A stretch of DNA of 60,602 nucleotides from Christensenella sp964438705 (lineage in GTDB: Bacteria; Bacillota; Clostridia; Christensenellales; Christensenellaceae), in contig CAYTKQ010000019.1 of NCBI GenBank assembly GCA_964438705.1, positions 1 through 60,602 of the forward strand, written 5' to 3'. This document shows positions 1-9,228 of this stretch, in pieces; within the stretch, counting starts at the first letter, position 1, and each line of letters begins with the position of its first letter. The notes under the pieces are model-generated. The model searched no databases. It saw only the letters and a list, made by a program, of their open reading frames with translations, and had not been told where the DNA came from. The position numbers and the translations under genes are program-made.

Positions 1-3000
1 TGCTGTTTTGTTCTGTTTCGGGCGCATCTGCCGGCTTGCCGTCATACACCTTGGAGATATCGTTTTTTATGATGATCTCTCCATAGTTCTTATCGAGCGT
101 ATAGGGTTTTTGCTGTGATTCTGCCGTGTTATGTTTTCCGTCACCGCTATACACTGCGTGATACATATACTCCTCATCTCCCTTGGGAGGGATATGGGTC
201 AGGGTTGCCGTACCTGATGCAGTATCTATTGGAGCGGTATCTATTAACTCATTGCCTATGAAGAAATCGACAGTGCCTGTGGGGGAAAACCCGCTGGATA
301 CCTTTGCGGTGAGGATGATGGCCGGCGATGTTTGTGTGGCGTCTGTGCGAATATCCAGCGCAACAGCCGGCGTTGCTTTTCCTGTCTTAAAGCTGTGGGT
401 GCTGTCTTCATCCATCTCATTGCCCGCAAGATCTCTAAATCCCGACACATTTACGGTATAGGTTGCTTGTGGAGCAAGCCCTGCGTATTCGGCTGTGTAG
501 GTTTTGGCATCTGTCCGGCGGCCATTGAGGGATATGGGCGGTAGGGACGAGCCGTCGAGCTTCAGCGTTAGTGCTCCATAGGCTTCTCGTATAGCCTCGC
601 TAAATACGACGGTGATTGTTCCGCTTAATGGTGCACCTGTATCGCTTGGCACAACCGATGTGACTGTGGGTTTTTCCGTATCCGAGTCATTTGTGAATCC
701 CGCGATGGAAATTTTTGTGTTTTGTGTGATGTCTTTAATGGTATACGTGTCGCCTGTACCGACAGGGATCTCTTTGCCGTTGGCTTTCACGCTAACGGAA
801 GAATTTTTCCTATACCCGTTATCCACATCCGGCTCCACCGTAAATGTAAGATCATCTCCATACGCTACTTGCGCAGGCAAAGTGATATCTGTTTTTACGC
901 CCTCGCTTTCGGGGTCTAAGGTTACATCATAGGTACGCTTTTCAAAGGTGATCTTAACGGTTGTATCTGCTGCTACGTTATTCAGGTCAATCCTTCCTCC
1001 GTCAGGCAATGGAGGAACAGGCGTACCGTCTTCCCTCGTGATTTCTTTTATGCTATGGCTTTTTTGGGGCGCAATGAAGAAGCTTGCGGTGGTGCCGTCA
1101 AGCACTTTGACAGATGAATTTGAAGCAATTTTGGCGGGATCGGCAAACGATGTGACCTCGCCTGCGCTTTCGTCATACTCAAAGGTAACATTGTGTTTGG
1201 GTATGGTTTTTATCTCGATCATCTCATTTGTTCCTGTGCCTGGAACGGTTTGACCGTTTACATGAACGAGATATGTTGTTTCATAGTCAGCAAAACTTGT
1301 ATTTTCAAATTCAAAAAACACATCGTACGCCGTTTTTCCCCTTGATTGCGGTAATTTTTTTATCGCAGTTCCGTCTTTTGTTAAGGAATTCAACTCGATC
1401 CTTCTGGTCTCGCTACCCGTTACCTTCGTGGTATATTCTCCGTCCTCATACCCTGAAAAATCACTTTTGATTTTGCGCAGCGTCACTTTGGTTCCTGCGG
1501 GCAGCGGTTCGAAAAACTCGATATATTCTGTTGATATCGTGTCTTCACTGCCGTTATATTCAAACATTCTTTCCACACGCACCATAAAGCCTGTTTCTTT
1601 ATCCACAATAAGCTGCTTCTGTAAGTTATTGTAGGGTGTTTTTTCCAGGCTCGCCTGCGGATCACCGCTGACTGTTGCTTTGCTTGTGGCATGCAGCTTT
1701 GCATAAAATTTTTCTAAGCTATCGTCGTTCAACATGGGATAGCCTTTATTGAGGCCGTTTTTCGCGTACCATGACGAAACGGTCAGCCCCAATTTTATGT
1801 CATCGAGATTTTTATTTAAATCAGCAGCAAAACTCCTCTCCATTGACACTATTTTGGTTGGATTAGACGCCATGGCAAAATTAGTGGCGTTATCAAATAA
1901 GAGAATCGTATCTTTTTTATAGCTCGCATCATTAAAATTATCACCCCTAATTGCATTTACATATCGATAGTTGCCACCTATATATCCAATATAATTTTTA
2001 GTTGTAGATACTGTAATACCACTATCATTAACTTCTGTGGTTATAAAATAAGTGAACCCCTTGGTGTTCTCAAGCACAGGCATGAAATAGATATTGTTTA
2101 ACGTAATTATTGCATTGTTGTCTCTATTATACGACGACTGAAGAGCTCCTATAATCCCAGCTGTAAAGCTGGTATTTTTAAAGGTTGCCGTGCAGTAGGA
2201 GTTTGCGATTTCATACTGCTTGTCCCTCGCATTCCCCCCATTTACTTGTAGATTGATGCGACCGATGAAACCTCCTGCGTACCTTGCTCCATCTATCACA
2301 ACTGTATCCGCCACGGCACAATCCATGATCAACAGTTTCCTGTCCTCATTATCATTGTTTGATGATCGAGGCACACAACCACCCACAAGCCCGCCTGCAT
2401 AAACTCCGCCCTTGATGCTGCCGACATTTGAATTGCGGTAAAACTCGATACGGGTTATATTTGCAAAGTCAAAACTGCCCACCAATCCTCCGGCATAAGA
2501 GAAAAGCAAATTACTGACGCTCTCTATGCTTGCGGCATTGACACAGTTTTTTATTACATTTCCCCCGTTCGTGTATTTTCCTACCAATCCGCCTACGGAA
2601 GAGTCACTGCCGGACGCCACATTTCTAACTCTTCCGTAGGTATAGCAGTAAGAAATATGTGCCGATGACGTACCGGATATCATGCCGACGTTGACGTCTT
2701 TTCCGCTCCATATATCAATATCGCCGGAAACGGTGAGGTCTATGATTATGCCGCTGCTGGACGCAAAAAGGCCGGCGTCTCCGCTCGTGGTGTTCGATGT
2801 GATCTTCATGCCCAAAATAGCATTTCCCGCACCGTTAAACGTGCCTCTGAAATTACGCGCGGGGATCCATTCCAAGCCGGACAGGTCAATGTTGTTCTTT
2901 AGGGTCACTGCCGCGTTATCAAAATTCATGCGGCCATCGTTCAGTACTTTTGCAAAGCCCGCAAGCTCCTCCGGCGTAGTGATATCATACCATTTTTTAT

Positions 3001-3688
3001 TGGGGGTAAACATGCTTGTATCCGCCACCTGTGCCCACGTTTTTGCTTTGAAGGTGACCTTTTCCTCTCCTCTTGTAAAGCTTGCGCCCGGATATACATA
3101 TCCGACGGAAGCGTCTACAAACTTTGAAGGGACGCTAATGCTGCCTTGCACATCGCAGTCTTTAACCATTCCCGCTATCCATTTGGAGGTGGTGATCAGC
3201 CCGCCGCAAATGCCGCCCACATATTTTACATCTGTTGATATATTGATGTTGATATTTGTCAGCTTCACGTTTTTGATGGTGCCGTCGCTGTGCCCGAAAA
3301 AGCCCACTTCCTCATAACCGCCCTTGGTGATTTCCATATTGGAAATCGTTTTGCCGTTGCCGTCAAAGGTGCCCCAAAATCCGGCCCCCGTTCTGGAGCC
3401 GCTGTGGTCGATGGGCACCCAGTCTCTGCCTCGCAGGTCTATATCACTGACCAATTTCACCGTTTTGTTTAAAAAGGTGCTTTTCATATCATTGACCTGC
3501 TTGGCAAACCCCGCCAATTGCTGGGCGGTGCTGATTTCATACACCATTTGGTTTGGGTCGGCAAAAATAGATGTATCCGCCACATCTTCCCATGTCCCGC
3601 TGGCTGCAAACGCAGCGACGGGAAACGAGCAAACCATTCCCAATACAATACACATCAACAAAAATATACCAACACATCTCTTTTTCAT
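1..3688 (-). CDS. Large secreted repeat/Ig-like surface protein (C-terminus beyond window)
   Basis: An uninterrupted minus-strand frame of 1229 codons runs from ATG at 3688 off the left edge. AAGGAG lies about 7 nt upstream of the ATG. Residues 1-28 form a signal peptide ending in AFA. Two copies of a unit beginning TWxxVADTS(I/M)F and containing (Q/E)(Q/E)LAGFAK start near residues 31 and 216. They are followed by GLUG-like segments (GGLVGKY, AGGLVGSF, AGGLVGG, AGGFIGR) around residues 340-530. Further on are beta-rich modules of the VTFEYDE type (about 830-1000), an SbsA-type Ig-like unit (TVTSVVPSDTG, about 1000), another Ig-like unit (about 1105), and a VYDGKPADAP module of MBG type at the visible end. 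The protein is probably a wall-associated adhesin or polysaccharide-binding protein. Anchor and function are not visible. Confidence 0.85.
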   Translation of the reverse strand, partial: MKKRCVGIFLLMCIVLGMVCSFPVAAFAASGTWEDVADTSIFADPNQMVYEISTAQQLAGFAKQVNDMKSTFLNKTVKLVSDIDLRGRDWVPIDHSGSRTGAGFWGTFDGNGKTISNMEITKGGYEEVGFFGHSDGTIKNVKLTNININISTDVKYVGGICGGLITTSKWIAGMVKDCDVQGSISVPSKFVDASVGYVYPGASFTRGEEKVTFKAKTWAQVADTSMFTPNKKWYDITTPEELAGFAKVLNDGRMNFDNAAVTLKNNIDLSGLEWIPARNFRGTFNGAGNAILGMKITSNTTSGDAGLFASSSGIIIDLTVSGDIDIWSGKDVNVGMISGTSSAHISYCYTYGRVRNVASGSDSSVGGLVGKYTNGGNVIKNCVNAASIESVSNLLFSYAGGLVGSFDFANITRIEFYRNSNVGSIKGGVYAGGLVGGCVPRSSNNDNEDRKLLIMDCAVADTVVIDGARYAGGFIGRINLQVNGGNARDKQYEIANSYCTATFKNTSFTAGIIGALQSSYNRDNNAIITLNNIYFMPVLENTKGFTYFITTEVNDSGITVSTTKNYIGYIGGNYRYVNAIRGDNFNDASYKKDTILLFDNATNFAMASNPTKIVSMERSFAADLNKNLDDIKLGLTVSSWYAKNGLNKGYPMLNDDSLEKFYAKLHATSKATVSGDPQASLEKTPYNNLQKQLIVDKETGFMVRVERMFEYNGSEDTISTEYIEFFEPLPAGTKVTLRKIKSDFSGYEDGEYTTKVTGSETRRIELNSLTKDGTAIKKLPQSRGKTAYDVFFEFENTSFADYETTYLVHVNGQTVPGTGTNEMIEIKTIPKHNVTFEYDESAGEVTSFADPAKIASNSSVKVLDGTTASFFIAPQKSHSIKEITREDGTPVPPLPDGGRIDLNNVAADTTVKITFEKRTYDVTLDPESEGVKTDITLPAQVAYGDDLTFTVEPDVDNGYRKNSSVSVKANGKEIPVGTGDTYTIKDITQNTKISIAGFTNDSDTEKPTVTSVVPSDTGAPLSGTITVVFSEAIREAYGALTLKLDGSSLPPISLNGRRTDAKTYTAEYAGLAPQATYTVNVSGFRDLAGNEMDEDSTHSFKTGKATPAVALDIRTDATQTSPAIILTAKVSSGFSPTGTVDFFIGNELIDTAPIDTASGTATLTHIPPKGDEEYMYHAVYSGDGKHNTAESQQKPYTLDKNYGEIIIKNDISKVYDGKPADAPETEQNS

Positions 3689-3762
3689 GTTTTTTCTCCT
3701 TATTGACCCCAAATCATAAGTTGGATATATATATCTATGTTATCATGAATTGATTTTATTGT

Positions 3763-3798
3763 AATCGCCCGTTTTGAAAAAAAAATGGGCGATTTTTT
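3763..3798 (+). terminator. Terminator-like hairpin, orphan
   Basis: AATCGCCC pairs with GGGCGATT across a 16-nt loop that can itself pair TTTT with AAAA. It is followed by TTTT. No plus-strand gene ends upstream of it in the window. Confidence 0.55.
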
Positions 3799-3811
3799 GG
3801 CGATAATGCGC

Positions 3812-3838
3812 CGATATTCTTCGGGATAATCGTTTTTT
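3812..3838 (+). terminator. Terminator-like hairpin with TTCG loop, orphan
   Basis: CGATATTC and GGATAATCG pair with one bulged A, close with a stable TTCG tetraloop and lead into six T. It is in tandem with the hairpin at 3763-3798. Confidence 0.55.
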
Positions 3839-4110
3839 AAGCAGCTTTCAATAAGCCGGTGCAATCACTTATTGGGCGCTGCAAAGGGTTGAAGCGATTC
3901 ATCCGCCTTTGCAAGCACCTGCGTTTTTAGAAAATATTATCCTTCCTTTATCGGTAGCTTACAAATTCATGTAACACAAAGAGAACCGCCACAAAAAAAG
4001 TCCGCGCCAAGGGAATTTTTTTGTGTGTCGATTCATGCTGTGTTCATTTTGCCGGAATACAATAGTTTACAGATGGATATTTACAAAATATTCATGCATT
4101 TTCCCTGTGT

Positions 4111-4139
4111 TTGACGGTTGTAAAGTGAGGCGTTAAAGT
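4111..4139 (+). promoter_or_regulatory. Candidate promoter of tilS-hpt
   Basis: TTGACG and TAAAGT are separated by 17 bp, upstream of the tilS start at 4168. The -10 is weak. A TATAAT at 4148-4153 lies closer to the gene but has no matching -35. Confidence 0.4.
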
Positions 4140-4167
4140 ATATTATATATAATAGGGAAAAATTGAT

Positions 4168-5571
4168 ATGCAAGAACGCGTGAAGGATTTCATAACAGAA
4201 AACGGACTGCTGATGCTTGGACAGACTGTGGGCGTAGCGGTTTCCGGCGGGCCGGATTCCATGGCGCTCCTTCACTGTCTGCTTGGTGTCGCGCCATTTT
4301 TTTCATGTTCGATTGCCTGCGTTCATTTTGAACACGGCATTCGCGGAAGTGAGTCGCTTGCCGATGCGGACTTCGTAAGCCAGTGGTGCGCGGAGCACAG
4401 AGTACCGTTTTACATGAGCGCGGCGGATGTGCCCGCACTTGCGCAGGCGTGGGGCGTGAGCACGGAAACGGCGGCCAAGCGCGCGCGGGAAACGTACTTC
4501 AACTCTCTCGTGGAAAACGGGGAAGTGGACGTGATTGCGACGGGGCACCACAAGGACGACAACGCGGAAAGTGTGCTGATGCACATTTTGCGGGGCAGCG
4601 GGATCGACGGCTTAAAAGGCATTGCGCTTCGCAACGCGAACATGATCCGCCCGCTGCTGTGCGTATCACGCGGGGATATCCTCGGTTATCTTCGCGAAAA
4701 CGGCGTTCCCTTTGTGGAGGACCAAACGAACGAAAATACGGAGCACACCCGTAATTTTGTACGGAACGTGCTGCTGCCGCAGATGCGCGAGCGTATCAAT
4801 CCGGATGTTTCAGGGGCGCTCAATCGCTTAAGCGAGATTGCGGAGGAGGACGCGGCATTTCTGATTTCAGAGGCGGAAAAAGCCTTTGAGGCATGCACGC
4901 GGACGGACGGTGATAAGATCAAAATTGACGCGGAGCGGTTTTTAGGCCTTGCGTCGGCGGTGGCGTACCGGGTGCTGAAAATCGCGTGTGCAAAGCTTTA
5001 CGTGACGTGCGACATTGAAAAGGTGCATGTGGGCGCGGTGATGCGGCTTGCGCGGAATATGCGGACGGGTACGTGCGTGAATCTTTCGAACCATTTGTGC
5101 GCAGAACTGGAATACGGAACGCTCATCATCCGTTTCACAGGGCGCAGAGAGGATCACAGCTTTTGCATGAGCTTTGACCCGGAAGCAAAAAATGAGCTGA
5201 AAAACGGGGATTATGTGACGTGCGAGCGGGTGGATGAATGTGATTTTCAAAATGCGGACCCATACACAGCGTATGTGGACGCGGACCGTCTGCCGCCCCG
5301 GCTCAAGCTGCGTACCCGCTATGCGGGCGACAGAATTGCGCCGCTGGGGAACGGGGGAAGCAAAAAGCTGAAGGACTATTTTATCGATAAAAAGCTGACG
5401 CGGGAGGAACGGGAAAAAACGCCCCTCCTTGCCGAAGGCAGCACCATCGTCTGGGTGATCGGTCACACGATCGGCGACGCGTACCGCGTGACAGACGCAA
5501 CAGAACGGATTTTGCGGATGCGTTATATCCGCGCGAAGCGACAAAACGATATGACGGGGGAAGAAAGCTAA
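4168..5571 (+). CDS. tilS: tRNA(Ile)-lysidine synthetase
   Basis: TilS attaches lysine to C34 of the CAU anticodon of tRNA-Ile using ATP, changing its decoding from AUG to AUA. The protein has 467 residues, a normal length. The PP-loop motif SGGPDS is at residues 26-31, and GHHKDDNAES follows near residue 127, as in the N-type ATP pyrophosphatase core. The C-terminal part contains RYAGDRIAPLG and ends in the usual TilS C-domain (KLKDYFIDKK, then WVIGHTIGDAYRV). The stop codon is one base from the hpt start, so the two genes are co-transcribed. This tilS-hpt-ftsH order is common in Firmicutes. The SD before the ATG is weak (AGGG). Confidence 0.96.
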   Translation: MQERVKDFITENGLLMLGQTVGVAVSGGPDSMALLHCLLGVAPFFSCSIACVHFEHGIRGSESLADADFVSQWCAEHRVPFYMSAADVPALAQAWGVSTETAAKRARETYFNSLVENGEVDVIATGHHKDDNAESVLMHILRGSGIDGLKGIALRNANMIRPLLCVSRGDILGYLRENGVPFVEDQTNENTEHTRNFVRNVLLPQMRERINPDVSGALNRLSEIAEEDAAFLISEAEKAFEACTRTDGDKIKIDAERFLGLASAVAYRVLKIACAKLYVTCDIEKVHVGAVMRLARNMRTGTCVNLSNHLCAELEYGTLIIRFTGRREDHSFCMSFDPEAKNELKNGDYVTCERVDECDFQNADPYTAYVDADRLPPRLKLRTRYAGDRIAPLGNGGSKKLKDYFIDKKLTREEREKTPLLAEGSTIVWVIGHTIGDAYRVTDATERILRMRYIRAKRQNDMTGEES

Positions 5572-5572
5572 C

Positions 5573-6121
5573 ATGCAACATTATGTGGAACGGGATATCG
5601 AAAAGATACTGCTTTCAAAGGAGCAGATCGAGGCGCGCGTCAGGGAGCTGGGCGAGCAGATATCCAAGGATTATGACGGAAAAGACCTGATCGGCGTGGG
5701 CATATTGCGGGGAAGCGTTGTGTTTTTCTCCGACTTGATGCGCCATATCAAGATTCCCATGGAGATCGATTTCATGGCGGTGTCGAGCTACGGCAAGGCA
5801 AGCGCCTCGACGGGCAGCGTGCAGATCAAATATGATATGCAGGAGGACATCAGGGGCAAGCATCTTCTGATCATCGAGGACATCATAGATTCGGGCTGGA
5901 CGCTTGCGAACCTGATGGAAATGCTGCAGGGGAGAAAGCCGGAAAGCATCAACATCTGCTGCCTTCTCAATAAGCCGGAACGCCGCGAGGTGGATGTTCC
6001 CGTGAAATATGTAGGCTTTGATATCCCGGACGAGTTTGTGGTGGGATATGGCCTCGATTATGCGGCGAAGTACAGAAATTACGAGCATGTCGGCATTTTG
6101 AAGCGTTCCGTATATGAATGA
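5573..6121 (+). CDS. hpt: Hypoxanthine phosphoribosyltransferase
   Basis: A type I phosphoribosyltransferase that salvages hypoxanthine (often also guanine) to the nucleotide using PRPP. It has 182 residues, typical for bacterial Hpt. The PRPP-binding loop reads IIEDIIDSGWTL, and the N-terminal GVGILRGSVVF forms the PPi loop region. The C-terminal FDIPDEFVVGYGLDYAAKYRN is diagnostic for the Hpt group. It follows tilS by one base and so is translationally coupled. PRPP is presumably made by the prs product encoded 3 kb downstream. Confidence 0.95.
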   Translation: MQHYVERDIEKILLSKEQIEARVRELGEQISKDYDGKDLIGVGILRGSVVFFSDLMRHIKIPMEIDFMAVSSYGKASASTGSVQIKYDMQEDIRGKHLLIIEDIIDSGWTLANLMEMLQGRKPESINICCLLNKPERREVDVPVKYVGFDIPDEFVVGYGLDYAAKYRNYEHVGILKRSVYE

Positions 6122-6227
6122 GCCGTTTAAAGCGGCCGAAAACAAGGTAAGAATAAAGAATCAACAGTATATGCATGGGCTTGTTTCCAACGAGAAGTAA
6201 GCACTGCCCGACAAGGAGGATAGAGTA

Positions 6228-8228
6228 TTGGGCAAGTTTTTCAGGGGTCCCCTAATCTACATTATCATTATTGTAGTCATTATTTTGGCGGCGCAGTTTT
6301 TGGGCAATCCGCAGACAACGCAAATCGACGAGCTGCAGTACAGCGAATTTCTGCAAAAGGTGCAGGACGAAGGCGTAAAGGACATCGCGATTCAGGATCG
6401 CACGCTTGTGGGACGGTATAAGGATACAAAAATACCGGATGAGGCGTTTCCGGAGCAGCAGTTCGATTTTAAGACGACGATACCGAATATCCAGCAGTTC
6501 AATCAGGATATGGCATCGGTGACGGGGGAGATGAACCCCGAGCTTTATGGTTTTAAGCTGAACTATGTGCCTACGCCGGAGCCGAACTTCTTCCTGCAGC
6601 TGCTGCCCTATCTCATTCCCATCGTACTTCTTCTGGTGCTGTGGGTGGTGATCATGCGGCGCGCACAGGGCGGCGCAGGCGGCACGGGCGGCGCGATGGC
6701 GTTTGGGAAGAGCAAGGCACGCATGACGGACGGCGGAGACACCAACAAGACGTTTTCCGATGTTGCGGGCGCGGATGAGGAAAAGGAAGAGCTCGTGGAG
6801 ATCGTGCAGTTCTTAAAGAGCCCCGCACGGTTTAAGGAGCTTGGCGCGCGCATTCCAAAGGGCGTGCTGCTCGTGGGCCCTCCCGGCGGCGGTAAAACGC
6901 TGCTGGCAAAGGCGGTGGCGGGCGAGGCAAAGGTGCCCTTCTTCTCCATCAGCGGCTCGGATTTTGTGGAAATGTTTGTGGGTGTGGGCGCTTCGCGCGT
7001 GCGCGACCTGTTTGAAAACGCGAAGAAGAACGCGCCGTGCATCGTGTTCATCGACGAAATCGATGCGGTCGGCCGTCAGCGCGGCGCGGGCCTCGGCGGC
7101 GGTCACGACGAGCGTGAGCAGACACTCAATCAGCTGCTTGTGGAAATGGACGGTTTTGAGGTCAACGAGGGCATTATCGTGATGGCGGCAACAAACCGCC
7201 GCGATATTCTCGACCCGGCGCTGCTGCGCGCAGGACGTTTTGACCGGCAGATCACCGTCAACTATCCCGATGTGAAGGGACGCGAGGAGATATTGAAGGT
7301 GCACGCGAACGGCAAGCCCTTTGAGAGCGAGGTGGACTTTAAGGTCATCGCGCGGCGTACGCCCGGCTTTATCGGCGCGGACCTTGAAAACGTGCTCAAC
7401 GAGGCGGCGATCTTAACGGCGCGCCGCAGGAAAAAGAAGATCGGCATGAGCGAGATCGAGGAATCCATCACACGCGTCATTGCGGGGCCGGAGAAGAAGA
7501 GCCGTGTGATGACGGAGGATGACAAACGGTGCACGGCCTATCACGAGGTGGGCCACGCGATTTTGGCGCACGTCCTTCCGAAGTGCGATCCGGTGCACGA
7601 GGTGTCCGTCATTCCGCGCGGTATGGCGGCAGGCTACACCATGACGCTGCCCGAGGAGGATAAGCAGCATGTGTTCAAATCCCGCCTGATGGATGAGATC
7701 ACCATGATGCTCGGCGGACGCGTTGCGGAATCACTGACGCTTAAGGATATTTCCACAGGCGCGATCAACGATTTACAGCGCGCGACAGAGACGGCGAAGG
7801 ATATGGTCACCAAATACGGCATGAGCGACGAGCTCGGCCCGGTGTTCCTCGCGTCCGGCCACGAGGTGTTCTTAGGCAAGGACTTTGGGCAGACGCCGGA
7901 ATATTCCGAAAGCACCTCCGCGCGCATCGACGCGGAGATCACGCGCATCATCGAGAGCGCGTATGCCAAGGCGACGGATATTCTCAGTAAAAACCTGAAA
8001 AAGGTCGTGGACATCGGCGAGATCCTGATGCGCAAGGAAAAGCTGACGGGCGAAGAATTCAAGCGCCTGTTTGAAGACGACATCACCGTCGATTCACCGG
8101 ACGATTGGGAGATCGAAACGAAGCCGGCGGAAAAAGAGCCGGAAATGATCGACGAGCCGGACGAGCCGGTCGATGCTGTGGAAGCGGAGGCGATCATCGT
8201 TGAGCCGCCGAATCCGGAGGACGCGTAA
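6228..8228 (+). CDS. ftsH: ATP-dependent zinc metalloprotease FtsH
   Basis: A membrane-bound AAA protease that extracts and degrades membrane and short-lived cytosolic proteins as a hexamer. The TTG start is chosen because AAGGAGGA ends 7 nt before it and no in-frame ATG lies nearby. The protein has 666 residues. TM1 is at about 9-25 and TM2 at about 122-145, with the small external domain between. The Walker A motif is at 217-224, Walker B (IVFIDEID) at about 272-279, the AAA second region of homology (ATNRRDILDPALLR) near 321-334, and the zinc site HEVGH at 439-443. The tail is acidic. One oddity is that Walker A reads GPPGGGKT rather than the usual GPPGTGKT. Confidence 0.97.
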   Translation: MGKFFRGPLIYIIIIVVIILAAQFLGNPQTTQIDELQYSEFLQKVQDEGVKDIAIQDRTLVGRYKDTKIPDEAFPEQQFDFKTTIPNIQQFNQDMASVTGEMNPELYGFKLNYVPTPEPNFFLQLLPYLIPIVLLLVLWVVIMRRAQGGAGGTGGAMAFGKSKARMTDGGDTNKTFSDVAGADEEKEELVEIVQFLKSPARFKELGARIPKGVLLVGPPGGGKTLLAKAVAGEAKVPFFSISGSDFVEMFVGVGASRVRDLFENAKKNAPCIVFIDEIDAVGRQRGAGLGGGHDEREQTLNQLLVEMDGFEVNEGIIVMAATNRRDILDPALLRAGRFDRQITVNYPDVKGREEILKVHANGKPFESEVDFKVIARRTPGFIGADLENVLNEAAILTARRRKKKIGMSEIEESITRVIAGPEKKSRVMTEDDKRCTAYHEVGHAILAHVLPKCDPVHEVSVIPRGMAAGYTMTLPEEDKQHVFKSRLMDEITMMLGGRVAESLTLKDISTGAINDLQRATETAKDMVTKYGMSDELGPVFLASGHEVFLGKDFGQTPEYSESTSARIDAEITRIIESAYAKATDILSKNLKKVVDIGEILMRKEKLTGEEFKRLFEDDITVDSPDDWEIETKPAEKEPEMIDEPDEPVDAVEAEAIIVEPPNPEDA

Positions 8229-8277
8229 ACGGCGGCTTTTGAAGCACAACTTTTTATGGCTTGCTGAACAAATAACA

Positions 8278-8298
8278 GAGGCGCGTCTATCGCGCCTC
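8278..8298 (+). terminator. Possible terminator after ftsH
   Basis: GAGGCGCG and CGCGCCTC form a strong 8-bp stem with a 5-nt loop, but only a poor T run (ACTCTTTATG) follows. It may instead be an intercistronic hairpin. Confidence 0.35.
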
Positions 8299-8320
8299 AC
8301 TCTTTATGTGGAGCAAATAA

Positions 8321-9151
8321 ATGATAGATTTACACATGCATTCAACGGCATCCGACGGTACGGACACGCCGCGCGCGATCATCACAAAATGCCGCAAGCT
8401 GGGGCTGAAGCTTTCGTCCATCACGGATCACGATACCATCGATTCGCAAAGAGAGGCAACAGAGACGGCGCGCGAGCTGAAAATAAGATATCTGACGGGC
8501 GTGGAATTTTCCGTGCGGTATACGGGCGAGCTTCATATTCTCGGTTATGGAATCGATACGCGCAACGCGGAGTTAAGCGACTTGATGGACGAGCTGCGGG
8601 AGGCGCGGGTGAATCGTGTGCATGAAATTATCCGCGCGGTGCAGGCGCAGGGCATGAAGATCGGCTTTGAGGATGTGGCGCGCTTTGCGCAGGGAAATAC
8701 GCTTGGCCGTCCGCATGTGGCGCTTGCGCTTATCGAGAAGGGATACGCAAGTGATATGCAGGACGCCTTCACCCGCTACCTCAACGAGGAGGGAAGCTGC
8801 TATGTGCAGAGGCGCAAGCTGAATCCGCAGCAGGCGATCGAGATGATCCGCAAAACGGGGGGCCTTCCCGTTCTCGCGCATCCGAAGTTTGTGCGCACGG
8901 GGAACATCGAGGGCGTGGTAAAAGAGCTGAAGACGCTTGGCCTCATGGGCATCGAGGCATATTATCCCGCGCATTCGAACGCGGATGTGGAACGGTATGT
9001 GGGCATCGCGGAACGCAATGCCCTTATGGTGACGTGCGGAAGCGATTATCACGGGACGATGCGTTCATACGCGGCGATCGCTTGCGAGAAGAGAACAGGC
9101 CCGCTTCTTGAGGAGTCCGTCAAAAAATTCATTGAAAAATATGCAATATGA
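8321..9151 (+). CDS. PHP-domain phosphoesterase (RNase AM/YciV-like)
   Basis: A polymerase-and-histidinol-phosphatase domain hydrolase of 276 residues. The metal-binding signature HMHSTASDGT begins at H5, and TDHDTID follows near residue 38. PVLAHPKF lies in the middle, and CGSDYHG near the end supplies further ligands. This arrangement matches the YciV/TrpH group, whose studied members are 5'-3' exonucleases or nucleoside 3',5'-bisphosphate phosphatases acting on short RNA. I infer the subgroup from motif spacing only. A GTGGAG ribosome binding site precedes the ATG. The gene may be read from the ftsH transcript if the hairpin at 8278 is leaky. Confidence 0.85.
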   Translation: MIDLHMHSTASDGTDTPRAIITKCRKLGLKLSSITDHDTIDSQREATETARELKIRYLTGVEFSVRYTGELHILGYGIDTRNAELSDLMDELREARVNRVHEIIRAVQAQGMKIGFEDVARFAQGNTLGRPHVALALIEKGYASDMQDAFTRYLNEEGSCYVQRRKLNPQQAIEMIRKTGGLPVLAHPKFVRTGNIEGVVKELKTLGLMGIEAYYPAHSNADVERYVGIAERNALMVTCGSDYHGTMRSYAAIACEKRTGPLLEESVKKFIEKYAI

Positions 9152-9180
9152 TTGAAAAGCCCGGGGCCGGGTGCTATAAT
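9152..9180 (+). promoter_or_regulatory. Promoter of prs
   Basis: TTGAAA and a perfect TATAAT are separated by exactly 17 bp. The promoter begins immediately after the stop codon of the upstream PHP gene, so prs starts its own transcript. Confidence 0.85.
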
Positions 9181-9228
9181 CGAATACATAGAGATTTAAA
9201 ACGATTTTGACAAGGATGGTAGTGATTT

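Larger units (their letters stand above)
3689..4167. other. Intergenic gap with tandem plus-strand terminator-like hairpins
   Basis: No convincing gene is present. The gap lies between the minus-strand surface gene and tilS. It holds three inverted repeats: 3763-3798 and 3812-3838 (both followed by T runs on the plus strand), and TGCAAAGG/CCTTTGCA at 3880-3913. A candidate tilS promoter lies at 4111-4139. Confidence 0.6.
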
